IMG/VR virus record: IMGVR_UViG_3300035182_002389
Location: 1 to 64,000 of that record
Source: a virus
Length of the DNA: 64,000 nt
Reading direction: 5' to 3' (one strand)
Below are positions 53,928 to 61,349 of this stretch, piece after piece. Position 1 is the first letter of the stretch. Each line of letters begins with the position of its first letter. The notes under the pieces were generated by a model. The model was not told the DNA's origin and did not search any database. It saw only the letters and a program-made list of their open reading frames with translations. Both the position numbers and the translations under genes were made by a program.

Positions 53928-54142
53928 CCGAGCACTCCGTGGACGTGTCGATGGGCAGTGGCGAGGTGGCGGCGCACGAGGACGGCTCGATCGAGCTTCG
54001 CGCCTCGTCGATCGAGACGGCCCTGCTCGTGCTCGCGAAGATGCTCTCCGACCAAGGCAAGGTCATGGTCCGGGTGAAGGGCGACGGCTCGATGGGGATC
54101 GTCGCGACGCTCTCGATCCACGAAGCGCCCAAGCCGTCGTGA
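53924..54142 (+). CDS. Hypothetical protein, 72 aa
   Basis: Starts with a four-base overlap. A small alpha/beta protein (SIELRASSIETALLVLAKML). No motif. Followed by a (GAGGAA)n tract upstream of the phosphoesterase. Confidence 0.65.
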   Translation: MTEHSVDVSMGSGEVAAHEDGSIELRASSIETALLVLAKMLSDQGKVMVRVKGDGSMGIVATLSIHEAPKPS

Positions 54143-54168
54143 GAGGAAGAGGAAGAGGAAGAGGAAGC
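54143..54168 (+). repeat. GAGGAA tandem purine repeat before a start codon
   Basis: At least four GAGGAA units in a row precede ATG 54173. Each contains a Shine-Dalgarno-like AGGAAG. It may be a slippage-prone ribosome-binding tract. Confidence 0.75.
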
Positions 54169-54172
54169 GACG

Positions 54173-55180
54173 ATGCGCCTTGGATGGATCACCGACCCCC
54201 ACATGAACTTCGTGAGCACGCTCGACTGGTGGCGCGAGCTGCTCAAAGAGGGCGACGACGCCTACCTCATCACGGGCGACATCGCGGAGGCCTCGTCCAT
54301 CATCCCGTCGCTCCAGGCGCTCGCGGCGGAACTGCCCGCCGGCAAGGTCATCTACTTCGTGCTCGGCAACCACGATTTTTACGGCTCCTCGATGCCGGGC
54401 CGTCCGAGGGCGACCATCGCGGACACGCGCGCGAGGGTCGCACACTTCGCGAAGTACGAGCCGAAGCTCGTCTACCTGCACGACCTCGATCCCTTTGCCA
54501 GCGCGCCGAAGGCGCGCGTTCCCGTTCCCGTTCCCGAATCCCGCGCCGAAGGCGCGTCTCGTCTCCCTGCGCTGGGACGAGACGAAATCGGGAAGGGGGA
54601 ACGCTCGCTGCGCGAGCTGGAAACGGGAACGGGAACGGGAAACGGGTACGTCGAGATCGCTCCGAACACCGCGCTGGTCGGCGTCGACGGCTGGTACGAC
54701 ACGCTCAACGGCGACGTGAAGAGGAGTCGCTGCGGACTCGCGGACTTCCACCTCATCCCGGACATGAACTGCCCGGCGAAGGAGAGGAACGCCCTCTGCC
54801 AGACCCTCACGATGATGGACGCCGTGCGGCTCCAGAAGATGATCGAGAACGCGCTCGGCGACAAGCGCGTCGTCGAGCTGGTCGTCGCGACGCACGTGCC
54901 GCCGTTTTCGGGCGCGGCGTGGCATCTCGGCGAAGTGAGCGACTCCGAGCACCTGCCCTACTTCTCGAACCGCCTCGTCGGCAAAGCCATCGTCGAGTCG
55001 ACCGAAGACTTTCGACAAGCCGGCGGCAAGGTGACGGTGCTGTGCGGCCACTCGCACTCGGAGGGGAAAATCTATCCCCACCACAACCTCAAGGTGCTCA
55101 CCGGCGCGGCCGAATACTACGCGCCGAAGAAGCACATGACGCTCGCGCTCGGCGAGCTTGTCCGTTCGGAGAACTGGTGA
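54173..55180 (+). CDS. Calcineurin-like metallophosphoesterase with in-frame element, 335 aa
   Basis: Metal-binding motifs are in order: TDPHMN (7-12), TGDIAEA (34-40), LGNHDFY (64-70), ATHVPPF and CGHSHSEG. Residues about 109-158 are encoded by a complete family B element inserted in frame before YVEIAPNTALVGVDGWYD, and the downstream motifs are intact. The enzyme probably hydrolyses phosphoester substrates (nucleic acid ends or cyclic nucleotides). The insertion adds an Arg/Gly/Thr-rich loop. Confidence 0.85.
   Translation: MRLGWITDPHMNFVSTLDWWRELLKEGDDAYLITGDIAEASSIIPSLQALAAELPAGKVIYFVLGNHDFYGSSMPGRPRATIADTRARVAHFAKYEPKLVYLHDLDPFASAPKARVPVPVPESRAEGASRLPALGRDEIGKGERSLRELETGTGTGNGYVEIAPNTALVGVDGWYDTLNGDVKRSRCGLADFHLIPDMNCPAKERNALCQTLTMMDAVRLQKMIENALGDKRVVELVVATHVPPFSGAAWHLGEVSDSEHLPYFSNRLVGKAIVESTEDFRQAGGKVTVLCGHSHSEGKIYPHHNLKVLTGAAEYYAPKKHMTLALGELVRSENW
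54498..54646. repeat. Family B palindromic element inside the phosphoesterase gene
   Basis: GCGCGCCGAAGGCGCGCG, (CGTTCC)n, GCGCCGAAGGCGC, CGCTCGCTGCGCGAGC and (GGAACG)n modules in the same order as 27906. The frame is retained through about 50 codons. The element is a complete copy, not a remnant. Confidence 0.85.
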
Positions 55181-55185
55181 CCTTC

Positions 55186-55290
55186 CCGGCGGGCGACCGA
55201 AGGTCGCGAGCCGCCCGATCCCGCACCGAAGGTGCGCCCGGTCCCGGTCCCGTTTTCCCCGGTTCCCGGTCCCCGCTTTCCCGTTTCTGT
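55186..55290. repeat. Family C palindromic element
   Basis: GCGACCGAAGGTCGC, GCACCGAAGGTGC and GGTCCCGGTCCCG runs, as in the array at 36342. It fills the gap after the phosphoesterase. Confidence 0.8.
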
Positions 55291-55301
55291 AGGAGGACTC
55301 G

Positions 55302-55406
55302 ATGGCGTTCGCGTTTCAGAAGATGGACGTCTACCGGGCCTCGATGGAGTTCGTCTCCTTCGCGAAGCTCACTGAAGAAGAACAGGCCGCGCTCGGGATC
55401 CGCTGA
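55302..55406 (+). CDS. Short S23/IVS-like protein fragment, 34 aa
   Basis: ATG after AGGAGGACTCG. FAFQKMDVYRASMEFVSFAK resembles the start of the four-helix 23S rRNA-intervening-sequence (S23) family, but it stops after one helix. It may be a remnant or a short peptide. Such proteins are common in myxobacteria-like genomes. Confidence 0.5.
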   Translation: MAFAFQKMDVYRASMEFVSFAKLTEEEQAALGIR

Positions 55407-55409
55407 CTC

Positions 55410-55748
55410 ATGCGCTTCAACAACGGTCTGATGGGCGACAAAGCCCCTTGCGACGACTGCAAGCGCCCGCGCAGTGAGCACGAGTGGCGATGTCGAAAGT
55501 GCGGGGCGCTCTCGGTCGAGAAGCATCCGTGCAACTGCGGCGCGCACTCGTTCCCGACGCCCGCGTGCGGGTGCAAGATCGGCAGCTCCCTCTACTGCGC
55601 GACTTCGGTGCGAAGGTTCACCGAGCACGACCGCCTCGAATGCGCGATGTACGACACGGTCGCGGTCAGTGCCGCGCTCGCGAAGCGGTGGCGCGACGAC
55701 ATGAAGTGGGAGCTGGACGAAGCCGCACGACTCAAGGATCTGCCATGA
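55410..55748 (+). CDS. Cysteine-rich zinc protein, paralogue 1, 112 aa
   Basis: Contains CDDCKRPRSEHEWRCRKCGAL, CNCGAHSF and CGCKIGSSLYC, forming two or more zinc knuckles, and a KWELDEAARLK helix. The next gene is a longer paralogue with the same arrangement. Function unknown. Confidence 0.7.
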   Translation: MRFNNGLMGDKAPCDDCKRPRSEHEWRCRKCGALSVEKHPCNCGAHSFPTPACGCKIGSSLYCATSVRRFTEHDRLECAMYDTVAVSAALAKRWRDDMKWELDEAARLKDLP

Positions 55749-56458
55749 AGTACAAATCGAGCCGGCCGGGCGGAGGGGGAGATTGCGCGACGTGCAAGCA
55801 GAGCACACTCGCACACGTGTGGCACTGCACGGGCTGCGGCAAAGAATCGAAGATCATTCGCCTGGACAAGCCCATGGCGGAGGCTGAGCCCGCGTGTTCG
55901 TGCGTCGACACTCTCATCCTTCCCTACTGCCCAAAAGACGTGCGAAGTCTGACTCAAGAGGACCTCGACGCCGACGATCTTCTGTCCGAGAAGCTCAGAC
56001 AACTCTTGTGCTTGGGCCCGGGGCCCTACGAGACCGCAATCTCGTGGATGCGATGGGAGCTGGAAGAGGTTGGACGGATGCGCGAGGAGATGGAAGAGAT
56101 CGCCCACCTTCGCAAAATGGAGGCGGCGCAGACCGACGAAGACCTCATCATGATCTTCCTTGGCGCGCTCTCCATCTTCCACGGCGCGACGACGGACGAA
56201 GCTTCCCAAACGTCGGCAAGCAAGAGCGTCGACGAGGCGCTCGATGCCCTTCGCGAGCGCATGAAGCGCCTTCGCGCGGTTGCCGTCGCCGCAAAGAAGG
56301 CGCGCCGCATCATCGAGTCTGAGGAGGATATTATCGACTCGTTGCGCGCGGGCTACGACGAAGAGAATGCGAGCCTCCGCTTCTCCAGGTTCCACGAGGC
56401 GCTCGCCGACCTGCGCGCGCACGACATGAATCCGATCGGATCGGTGAAACCAGCATGA
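55745..56458 (+). CDS. Cysteine-rich zinc protein with coiled coil, paralogue 2, 237 aa
   Basis: CATCKQSTLAHVWHCTGCGKE and ACSCVDTLILPYC match the upstream gene. The rest is a long helical region (MRWELEEVGRMREEMEEIAH, ALRERMKRLRAVAVAAKKA). A KWELDEAARLK-like helix is the shared join. Function unknown; DNA binding is possible. Confidence 0.7.
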   Translation: MKYKSSRPGGGGDCATCKQSTLAHVWHCTGCGKESKIIRLDKPMAEAEPACSCVDTLILPYCPKDVRSLTQEDLDADDLLSEKLRQLLCLGPGPYETAISWMRWELEEVGRMREEMEEIAHLRKMEAAQTDEDLIMIFLGALSIFHGATTDEASQTSASKSVDEALDALRERMKRLRAVAVAAKKARRIIESEEDIIDSLRAGYDEENASLRFSRFHEALADLRAHDMNPIGSVKPA

Positions 56459-57399
56459 GTGAAAAGTCCGAAGACCCTCGCGAGGATGAAGGTCGCTGGT
56501 CGCGCTACCGACCGGGCGGCAAGGAGTTCACTTCGGAATCCGAAGTGCTCCGCAAATGCACGAAGTGTGGCCACTTCGAGTGCCCTTTCTGCCGCATTTG
56601 GTGCGACACCTTCATTGACCATGAGGACGATCCGTCCATCGAAGAAGGCGACCACGAGATGTGCTGTGATGGGGAGTGCACCTACGACAGAGAGCCCGAC
56701 CCGAGGCTTGACGCCTTCCTCGGCGCGCACGAAGGTCACACTCTCGGCGAGCGTGAGGACGGGGCCGTCCTCGCCTACGAAGAACCGCCGCTGACGCCCG
56801 AGGAGCTGGCCGAAAAGGCTGCCCAGAAGGCGCGCGACGAAGCGGAACGACTCCACAAGAGAACGAGGCGAGCCATGCGTGAAGTTCTGAGCAAGACGGT
56901 CAAGGCGGCGCTCAAGGCAGTGGGCAAGGACGGCACGGGGATCTACCTCGTCGTCGACTTCGGGGAAAAGGGCGTGATGAGCGCCATCCTCAAGGACGAC
57001 CAGGACCCGACGGCCCTCGACCGCATCCACAAGAAGATCGACGAGGATTGGGCCAAGCCGCCCTCGGCCGATGCCGAGCGCTCGACGACGGTCGTCGTGC
57101 CGATGGACGAGCGCATCACGGACTCGGTCGCGCCTCCCCCGGGCCCGATGAAGGCCGACGACCCGATGAAGGCGGACGACCCGCTGAAGCCCGCCTGCGA
57201 CGCCACCATCGCGTCTGCGAAGGACGAAGAGGCCAAGCGTGAGGCGCTCATCGAGCACGCGCGCGCGTGGGTCAAGGACCCCGAGAAGAACGGCGGTCTC
57301 GAATGGCTCCAGAACACGGGCGCGGACGCGCTCGCCGCCCTCTTCACCGTCATCGACCGCGAACCCGAAGCGCCGGAGTTCGACGCGGACAGAGGATGA
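56455..57399 (+). CDS. Cys-rich plus helical protein, 314 aa
   Basis: An N-terminal Cys cluster (CTKCGHFECPFCRIWC, CCDGECTYD) is followed by acidic and helical regions and an alpha/beta stretch (GIYLVVDFGEKGVMSAILKD). A short repeat, MKADDPMKADDP, lies at residues about 226-237. No family recognised. Confidence 0.65.
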   Translation: MSEKSEDPREDEGRWSRYRPGGKEFTSESEVLRKCTKCGHFECPFCRIWCDTFIDHEDDPSIEEGDHEMCCDGECTYDREPDPRLDAFLGAHEGHTLGEREDGAVLAYEEPPLTPEELAEKAAQKARDEAERLHKRTRRAMREVLSKTVKAALKAVGKDGTGIYLVVDFGEKGVMSAILKDDQDPTALDRIHKKIDEDWAKPPSADAERSTTVVVPMDERITDSVAPPPGPMKADDPMKADDPLKPACDATIASAKDEEAKREALIEHARAWVKDPEKNGGLEWLQNTGADALAALFTVIDREPEAPEFDADRG

Positions 57400-57449
57400 A
57401 ACCGCGTGTTTCATGCGGCAAAAACTGCATGAACACGTCAATGGCTTGA
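57396..57449 (+). CDS. Possible 17-residue peptide
   Basis: ATG overlapping the previous stop encodes MKPRVSCGKNCMNTSMA. It overlaps two hairpins, so it could be a leader peptide for the gene at 57534 or noncoding. Weakly supported. Confidence 0.3.
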   Translation: MKPRVSCGKNCMNTSMA

Positions 57450-57460
57450 CCCCTTATCTA
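57406..57460 (+). promoter_or_regulatory. Two adjacent hairpins before the AP2/HNH-like gene
   Basis: TTCATGC (57410) pairs with GCATGAA (57427), extended by GTG/CAC with one bulge. GTCAA-TGGC-TTGAC (57437-57450) follows directly. TTGACC and an AT-rich CTTATCTATTTTGTG come next. This may be a promoter with an operator, or an attenuator. Confidence 0.5.
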
Positions 57461-57533
57461 TTTTGTGAAAGCCTCGGTTTCGCGGAACGGGCGGACCTGG
57501 GCACGGAGCGCTTTTGGCGCGAGGGGCAAGAGC

Positions 57534-58175
57534 ATGAGCGTTCACATCGGAGACCGTTTCGGGCGCCTGCTCGTCGTCGCGAACGGTACGGAGGGGCCGA
57601 AGCGGATCGTCACGGTTCTCTGCGACTGCGGGCAGAAGCGCGAGGTCCAGGCCGGCAACCTCACGGTAGGGCACACGACCTCGTGCGGCTGCTATCGCGT
57701 CGAGCAGGTCAAGAAGGCGACCACGACGCACGGACACCGCGCGGGCGAGGACACGACGCCCGAGTACGAGGCGTGGCGAAGCACGATCGCTCGCTGCTAC
57801 GACTCCGCGTGCGAGTCCTTCCCCCACTACGGCGGCAAGGGCGGCGGCGTTTGCCAGGAGTGGCAGTCGAGCTTCGCGGCGTTCCTCGAAGATGTCGGTC
57901 CGAGGCCCAGCGAAGATCACGTCATCAGCCGTCGCCGGCGCGACGAAGACTTCACCAGGGAAAACACGTTCTGGGCGACGCGCGCCGAGGCGGCTCGCAA
58001 CAAGTCGACCACGCGCATGTATGAGGTGAACGGCGTGACCAAGTGCCTCGAAGATTGGGCGACCGAGTACGGCATCGGGAAATCAACGCTCCACTATCGG
58101 CTCAAGAAGGGGCTCTCGATGCGCGAGGCCCTCGATCTTGGGCATGGTCGGTCGGGCCGCCCGCTCCACGCGTGA
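57534..58175 (+). CDS. AP2/HNH-like homing-type DNA-binding protein, 213 aa
   Basis: ATG 57534 follows GAGGGGCAAGAGC. The N-terminus, IGDRFGRLLVVANG and LCDCGQKREVQAGNL...SCGC, is the same zinc-ribbon module as in the regulator at 51439. A central EYEAWRSTIARCYD and YGGKGGGVCQEWQ region and a C-terminal CLEDWATEYGIGKSTLHYRLK NUMOD-like HTH are typical of phage homing endonuclease-like proteins. Catalytic residues are not certain. Confidence 0.75.
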   Translation: MSVHIGDRFGRLLVVANGTEGPKRIVTVLCDCGQKREVQAGNLTVGHTTSCGCYRVEQVKKATTTHGHRAGEDTTPEYEAWRSTIARCYDSACESFPHYGGKGGGVCQEWQSSFAAFLEDVGPRPSEDHVISRRRRDEDFTRENTFWATRAEAARNKSTTRMYEVNGVTKCLEDWATEYGIGKSTLHYRLKKGLSMREALDLGHGRSGRPLHA

Positions 58176-58184
58176 GAAGAGGTC

Positions 58185-58568
58185 ATGGACGAATCGAACG
58201 AACCGGACCAAGTCGTCATCCGCGTCTCGCGCGCGAAGCTGACGAACCTCATCGCCGCACGCGACGCGTATCGAAAGGCGCAGCGCGAGAACCACGAGCT
58301 GAGCGCCGCGTTCGAGAAGGCCGGCGAAGACCTCGACCACGCGACGATGGATCTTGTCGCCACCGTCGCGACTTCGATGCTGCTCGATGGCCTCGACCCG
58401 AGTGAGGTCCCCGAGGCCGAGCTTCAGCAGATCCGCGACGCGTACGACGCCGCCCTCAAGGTGCCGAGCCACGACACGATCCAAGAGCTGTTTCGGCTCG
58501 GCATCAACGCGCAGATCCAAGCGAACGCGCTCTCCAAACGCATCAACAAGCAGGAGCAGCTTCCGTGA
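58185..58568 (+). CDS. Helical hypothetical protein, 127 aa
   Basis: ATG after GAAGAGGTC. Almost fully helical (RDAYRKAQRENHELSAAFEK, ELFRLGINAQIQANALSKRI). Likely a coiled-coil or nucleic-acid partner protein. Function unknown. Confidence 0.65.
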   Translation: MDESNEPDQVVIRVSRAKLTNLIAARDAYRKAQRENHELSAAFEKAGEDLDHATMDLVATVATSMLLDGLDPSEVPEAELQQIRDAYDAALKVPSHDTIQELFRLGINAQIQANALSKRINKQEQLP

Positions 58569-58834
58569 AGCCGATGAGCGAAGAGGACCGGACCTCGTAC
58601 TTCGTGAAGCTCGCGTTCCTGAAGGGTCGAAGGGTCGCAACTCCATCCGAGGTCCCGAGGCGCGACTTCACCAATCCCGAGAACCGTCGCGCGAACGCGC
58701 GAGGGACCATCAAGGAGAACTCCAGCGGCCATGGGCTCTGCTTCCTCGTCGAGTACGACGACGGCGGCGAGGGGTGGTTCGATGCCGACGAGCTGAGCAT
58801 CGATCTGTCCGAGCTGATGGGGACCAGTCGGTGA
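58565..58834 (+). CDS. Hypothetical protein, 89 aa
   Basis: GTG start with a four-base overlap. A beta-rich segment, HGLCFLVEYDDGGEGWFDAD, is SH3-like. No known family. Confidence 0.65.
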   Translation: MKPMSEEDRTSYFVKLAFLKGRRVATPSEVPRRDFTNPENRRANARGTIKENSSGHGLCFLVEYDDGGEGWFDADELSIDLSELMGTSR

Positions 58835-58887
58835 GCGAGCGGTTCGCACAGCGGCGCTAAAACAAGACGAGACAAGACGAGACGAGA

Positions 58888-58993
58888 GTGGGGCTGCGCG
58901 CCCCACACCCGCGCCACCTGCGGTGGGGCTCCTGTTGGGGCTCTGCCCCAAACCCCGCTGAGGGGCGCTTCCAGCGCGCCCCTCAGACTCCCC
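58888..58993 (-). repeat. Family A element, reverse orientation, chimeric right half
   Basis: Reading the minus strand, the left half (GGGGAGTCTGAGGGGCGCGC) matches family A. The right half has CCACCGCAGGTGG and GTGGGGCGCGCAGCCCCAC like the copy in the VWA gene. It fills most of the gap between 58835 and 59025. Confidence 0.8.
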
Positions 58994-59025
58994 GCCGTTC
59001 AGATCAAGTGAAGGAGAGACCGTTC

Positions 59026-59421
59026 ATGGCTTCCAAGAAAATCACCCCCGCCGCGCCCCTGACCCCCGAGCAGCAGAGCAAGATGTTGGAGATCGCGGTG
59101 ACGGACGCTGTCGGTCACGCGATGGAGAACATTGTCGGCGCCCTGCCGAACGCCGTCTCGGTCGGCCTCGTCGTGAACTACATGACGCCCGCTGGCACCG
59201 AGGTGAAGAGCTTCCACGCGCTCGCCCAGCAGGGCGCGCACGACGAGAAGAAGGCAATGCTCGCGCTCGTCCAGAAATGGATGGAGCTGTCGGCGGAGCT
59301 GGCGAAGGCCGGCAGCCTGCCGAAGAGCGTCGTGCCCGTCGTCGAGACCGCCCTCGCGACGATCCGTGCGGCCTTCGAGTCGCCGGCGGCTACGCCCGTC
59401 GACGAGACGGAAGAGGCCTGA
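59026..59421 (+). CDS. Hypothetical protein, 131 aa
   Basis: ATG 59026 after AGGAGAGACC; an upstream extension through the palindrome is not considered real. Mixed helical (EIAVTDAVGHAMENIVGALP, MLALVQKWMELSAELAKAG) with acidic end. Function unknown. Confidence 0.65.
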   Translation: MASKKITPAAPLTPEQQSKMLEIAVTDAVGHAMENIVGALPNAVSVGLVVNYMTPAGTEVKSFHALAQQGAHDEKKAMLALVQKWMELSAELAKAGSLPKSVVPVVETALATIRAAFESPAATPVDETEEA

Positions 59422-59424
59422 GCC

Positions 59425-60126
59425 GTGGCCGACGCACTCGCCCTCTGCAAGCGGCAGATCCAGAACCTCACCCGCGGCTACGAGGCGTGCATGGCCTCGG
59501 GCTCGGACGACATCATCTACGTCGAGCGCCAGCTTCGCAGGCTCACGCGCCGGCGTACTTGGTTGCTCACGGACGCCGTGCGCCGCGAGCGCAAGCAGCT
59601 CGACATCCTCTACCGCACGGTCGATCAGATGCTGATGCTCGACCGCAAGCTCCCCGAGCCCGTGCGAGCCCCCGCCATCGCGCGCCTGCGCCGCCGCCAG
59701 ATGGCCCACAAGCGCACCATCAACCGCCTCTACGGCCCGTTCGCGGAGAAGGTGCAGCTCTCCTCCATGTACGACAAGTTCGAGTTCCAGAAGGAGGACG
59801 TTGCGAAGGCCGGAGAGGCCGTTCGCGCCTTCTACGAGGCCAAGCCCGCCGGAAATGGCGAAGTCGACATAGCGATCACCGTCGCCGTCAAGAAGGACGA
59901 CGGCGAACAGATCGAGGGCCGGTCGATGAACTACTACGACGTCTCGTCGAGCTTCCCCGAGGCGATGTCCTCCCAGAAGCCGAAGAAGCTCGTGAAGAAG
60001 GCCGCGACTTCCGACAAACCGGAGCCGAAGAAGCCGGCGGCGAAGAAGGCCGCGAAGGTCGAGGAGCCGGTGAAGAAGGCCGCGAAGCCAAAGGCGAAGC
60101 CAAAGGCGAAGAAGGAGGCACCGTGA
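59425..60126 (+). CDS. Protein with histone-H1-like lysine/alanine tail, 233 aa
   Basis: A helical, basic first 120 residues (QLRRLTRRRTWLLTDAVRRE) followed by alpha/beta. The last 40 residues are KPAAKKAAKVEEPVKKAA-type repeats ending KPKAKPKAKKEAP, very similar to bacterial histone-like tails. Nucleic-acid compaction is plausible. Overlaps the next GTG. Confidence 0.72.
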   Translation: MADALALCKRQIQNLTRGYEACMASGSDDIIYVERQLRRLTRRRTWLLTDAVRRERKQLDILYRTVDQMLMLDRKLPEPVRAPAIARLRRRQMAHKRTINRLYGPFAEKVQLSSMYDKFEFQKEDVAKAGEAVRAFYEAKPAGNGEVDIAITVAVKKDDGEQIEGRSMNYYDVSSSFPEAMSSQKPKKLVKKAATSDKPEPKKPAAKKAAKVEEPVKKAAKPKAKPKAKKEAP

Positions 60127-60575
60127 GCAAGAGCATCGAGATCATCGACGGCGAAGACGAAGACGACATCCTCGCGAAAAAGCTCGCCGACGAGCTTGCT
60201 GTGGATGAGGAGAGGGTCCGAAAGAGCGGCAAGCGCATCTTCCGGGTCCGCGTCGTCCTCGAAACCGACGTCCTCGTGTTCGCGAAGGACGCGGAAGAGG
60301 CGTCCGATCTCGCTGAAATCCACTGGAACGGTTTCGGGGATCAAGAACCCTTCACCGACTACGAGCCCATCTCTTCGGAGGCCGAAGAGGTCGCGAACTT
60401 CTCACAGGTCGAAGACCTTCGAGACGTCCTGATGTTCGTTCCCGTCATCGACCCCAAGGACGAGATCGAGGATGAGATCAACGGTCTCGACTTCACTGTC
60501 CACGAGTACCTGCGCGCTCTCAAGGTGCCGGGAGAACCCGACGAATCGGACGAAGACGACGAGTCGGAGGAGTGA
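60123..60575 (+). CDS. Acidic protein, 150 aa
   Basis: GTG start overlapping the basic-tailed protein by four bases. Strongly acidic ends (EIIDGEDEDD and ESDEDDESEE) around a beta-rich centre (RVRVVLETDVLVFAKDAEEA). Opposite charge to its neighbour suggests the two could interact. Confidence 0.62.
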   Translation: MSKSIEIIDGEDEDDILAKKLADELAVDEERVRKSGKRIFRVRVVLETDVLVFAKDAEEASDLAEIHWNGFGDQEPFTDYEPISSEAEEVANFSQVEDLRDVLMFVPVIDPKDEIEDEINGLDFTVHEYLRALKVPGEPDESDEDDESEE

Positions 60576-60760
60576 TGGAACACCCGACGTACATCCTGAT
60601 CGTCTTCATCCTCGCCGGGGTGTTCGCCGGGACCATCATCGCCACGATGTTCGTCTTCGCGTACCGCGAGCGCACCAAAGTCATCGAACGAGCCGGCCTC
60701 GATCAGAACGCCGCGCTCTACCGCATCGCCGCGGCCCTCACGCGTATGGAGCGGCCGTGA
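60575..60760 (+). CDS. Small membrane protein, 61 aa
   Basis: ATG 60575 overlaps the previous stop; GTG 60572 is an alternative. One N-terminal membrane helix (YILIVFILAGVFAGTIIATM) and a cytosolic basic helix. Similar to LapA-like or spanin-like small proteins in layout only. Confidence 0.6.
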   Translation: MEHPTYILIVFILAGVFAGTIIATMFVFAYRERTKVIERAGLDQNAALYRIAAALTRMERP

Positions 60761-60984
60761 AGCTTGCGTGCCCGTGCTGCGGGCGAGAGGTCGAGGAGAA
60801 GGAGCGGCCCGGCCTCTTTCTCAACGCTCGCCTCTCGCTCCGTAGCGATCTCGTGCAGCTCAAGGCCACGATCGAGCGGCTGCCCACAAAGGGCGCCGAG
60901 GCCATTCGCGAAGTCCTCCAAGGTCGCTACGAAGCCCACGTTCAACGTCTCCGGCTGCTCGGCGACGCCTCGGAGATTGCATGA
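60757..60984 (+). CDS. Zinc-knuckle helical protein, 75 aa
   Basis: GTG start with a four-base overlap. CPCCGREVEEKERP followed by a helix-rich tail (LKATIERLPTKGAEAIREVL). Function unknown. Confidence 0.65.
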   Translation: MKLACPCCGREVEEKERPGLFLNARLSLRSDLVQLKATIERLPTKGAEAIREVLQGRYEAHVQRLRLLGDASEIA

Positions 60985-61349
60985 ACGAGGCGCCATTCGG
61001 CGAACATGAAGAGTGGAGGCCGATTCCTTCCCTCCCAGCCGGCTACGAGGCAAGCGATCTCGGGAGAATACGTTCCTGGCGACATCGAAAAGGAACCGCT
61101 TCGTCGCCTCTGATTCGCAAGCCTGTGAAACATACGAAGTATGGGCACATGTCGATGATGTTCTACGTCGACAAAAAGTTCGTATGCCGCCTCGTTCATC
61201 ACCTTGTTCTCGACGCTTTCGGCATTGCTCGACTACCCAACACGGAGACGCGCCACATCGACGAGTCGGGCGTCGATGCTGCCAAACGATGTGGCGTAAC
61301 GCCGGCGGTGATTACTCGTATTCGGAGAAGCAGAGGCTATGTCCGCTAG
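60981..61349 (+). CDS. NUMOD4/HNH homing-endonuclease-like protein, 122 aa
   Basis: The N-terminus EEWRPIPSLPAGYEASDLGRIRS is a clear NUMOD4 motif. The following FVCRLVHHLVLDAFG and TRHIDESG resemble the HNH region, but the catalytic Asn/His triad is incomplete, so it may be inactive. A C-terminal VDAAKRCGVTPAVITRIRR HTH is present. Its 3' end overlaps dam. Confidence 0.78.
   Translation: MNEAPFGEHEEWRPIPSLPAGYEASDLGRIRSWRHRKGTASSPLIRKPVKHTKYGHMSMMFYVDKKFVCRLVHHLVLDAFGIARLPNTETRHIDESGVDAAKRCGVTPAVITRIRRSRGYVR

Noticed and set aside
58888-59025. N-terminal extension of the 59026 gene through the palindrome
   Set aside because: The extension is encoded by a family A element, and a good ribosome-binding site precedes ATG 59026.
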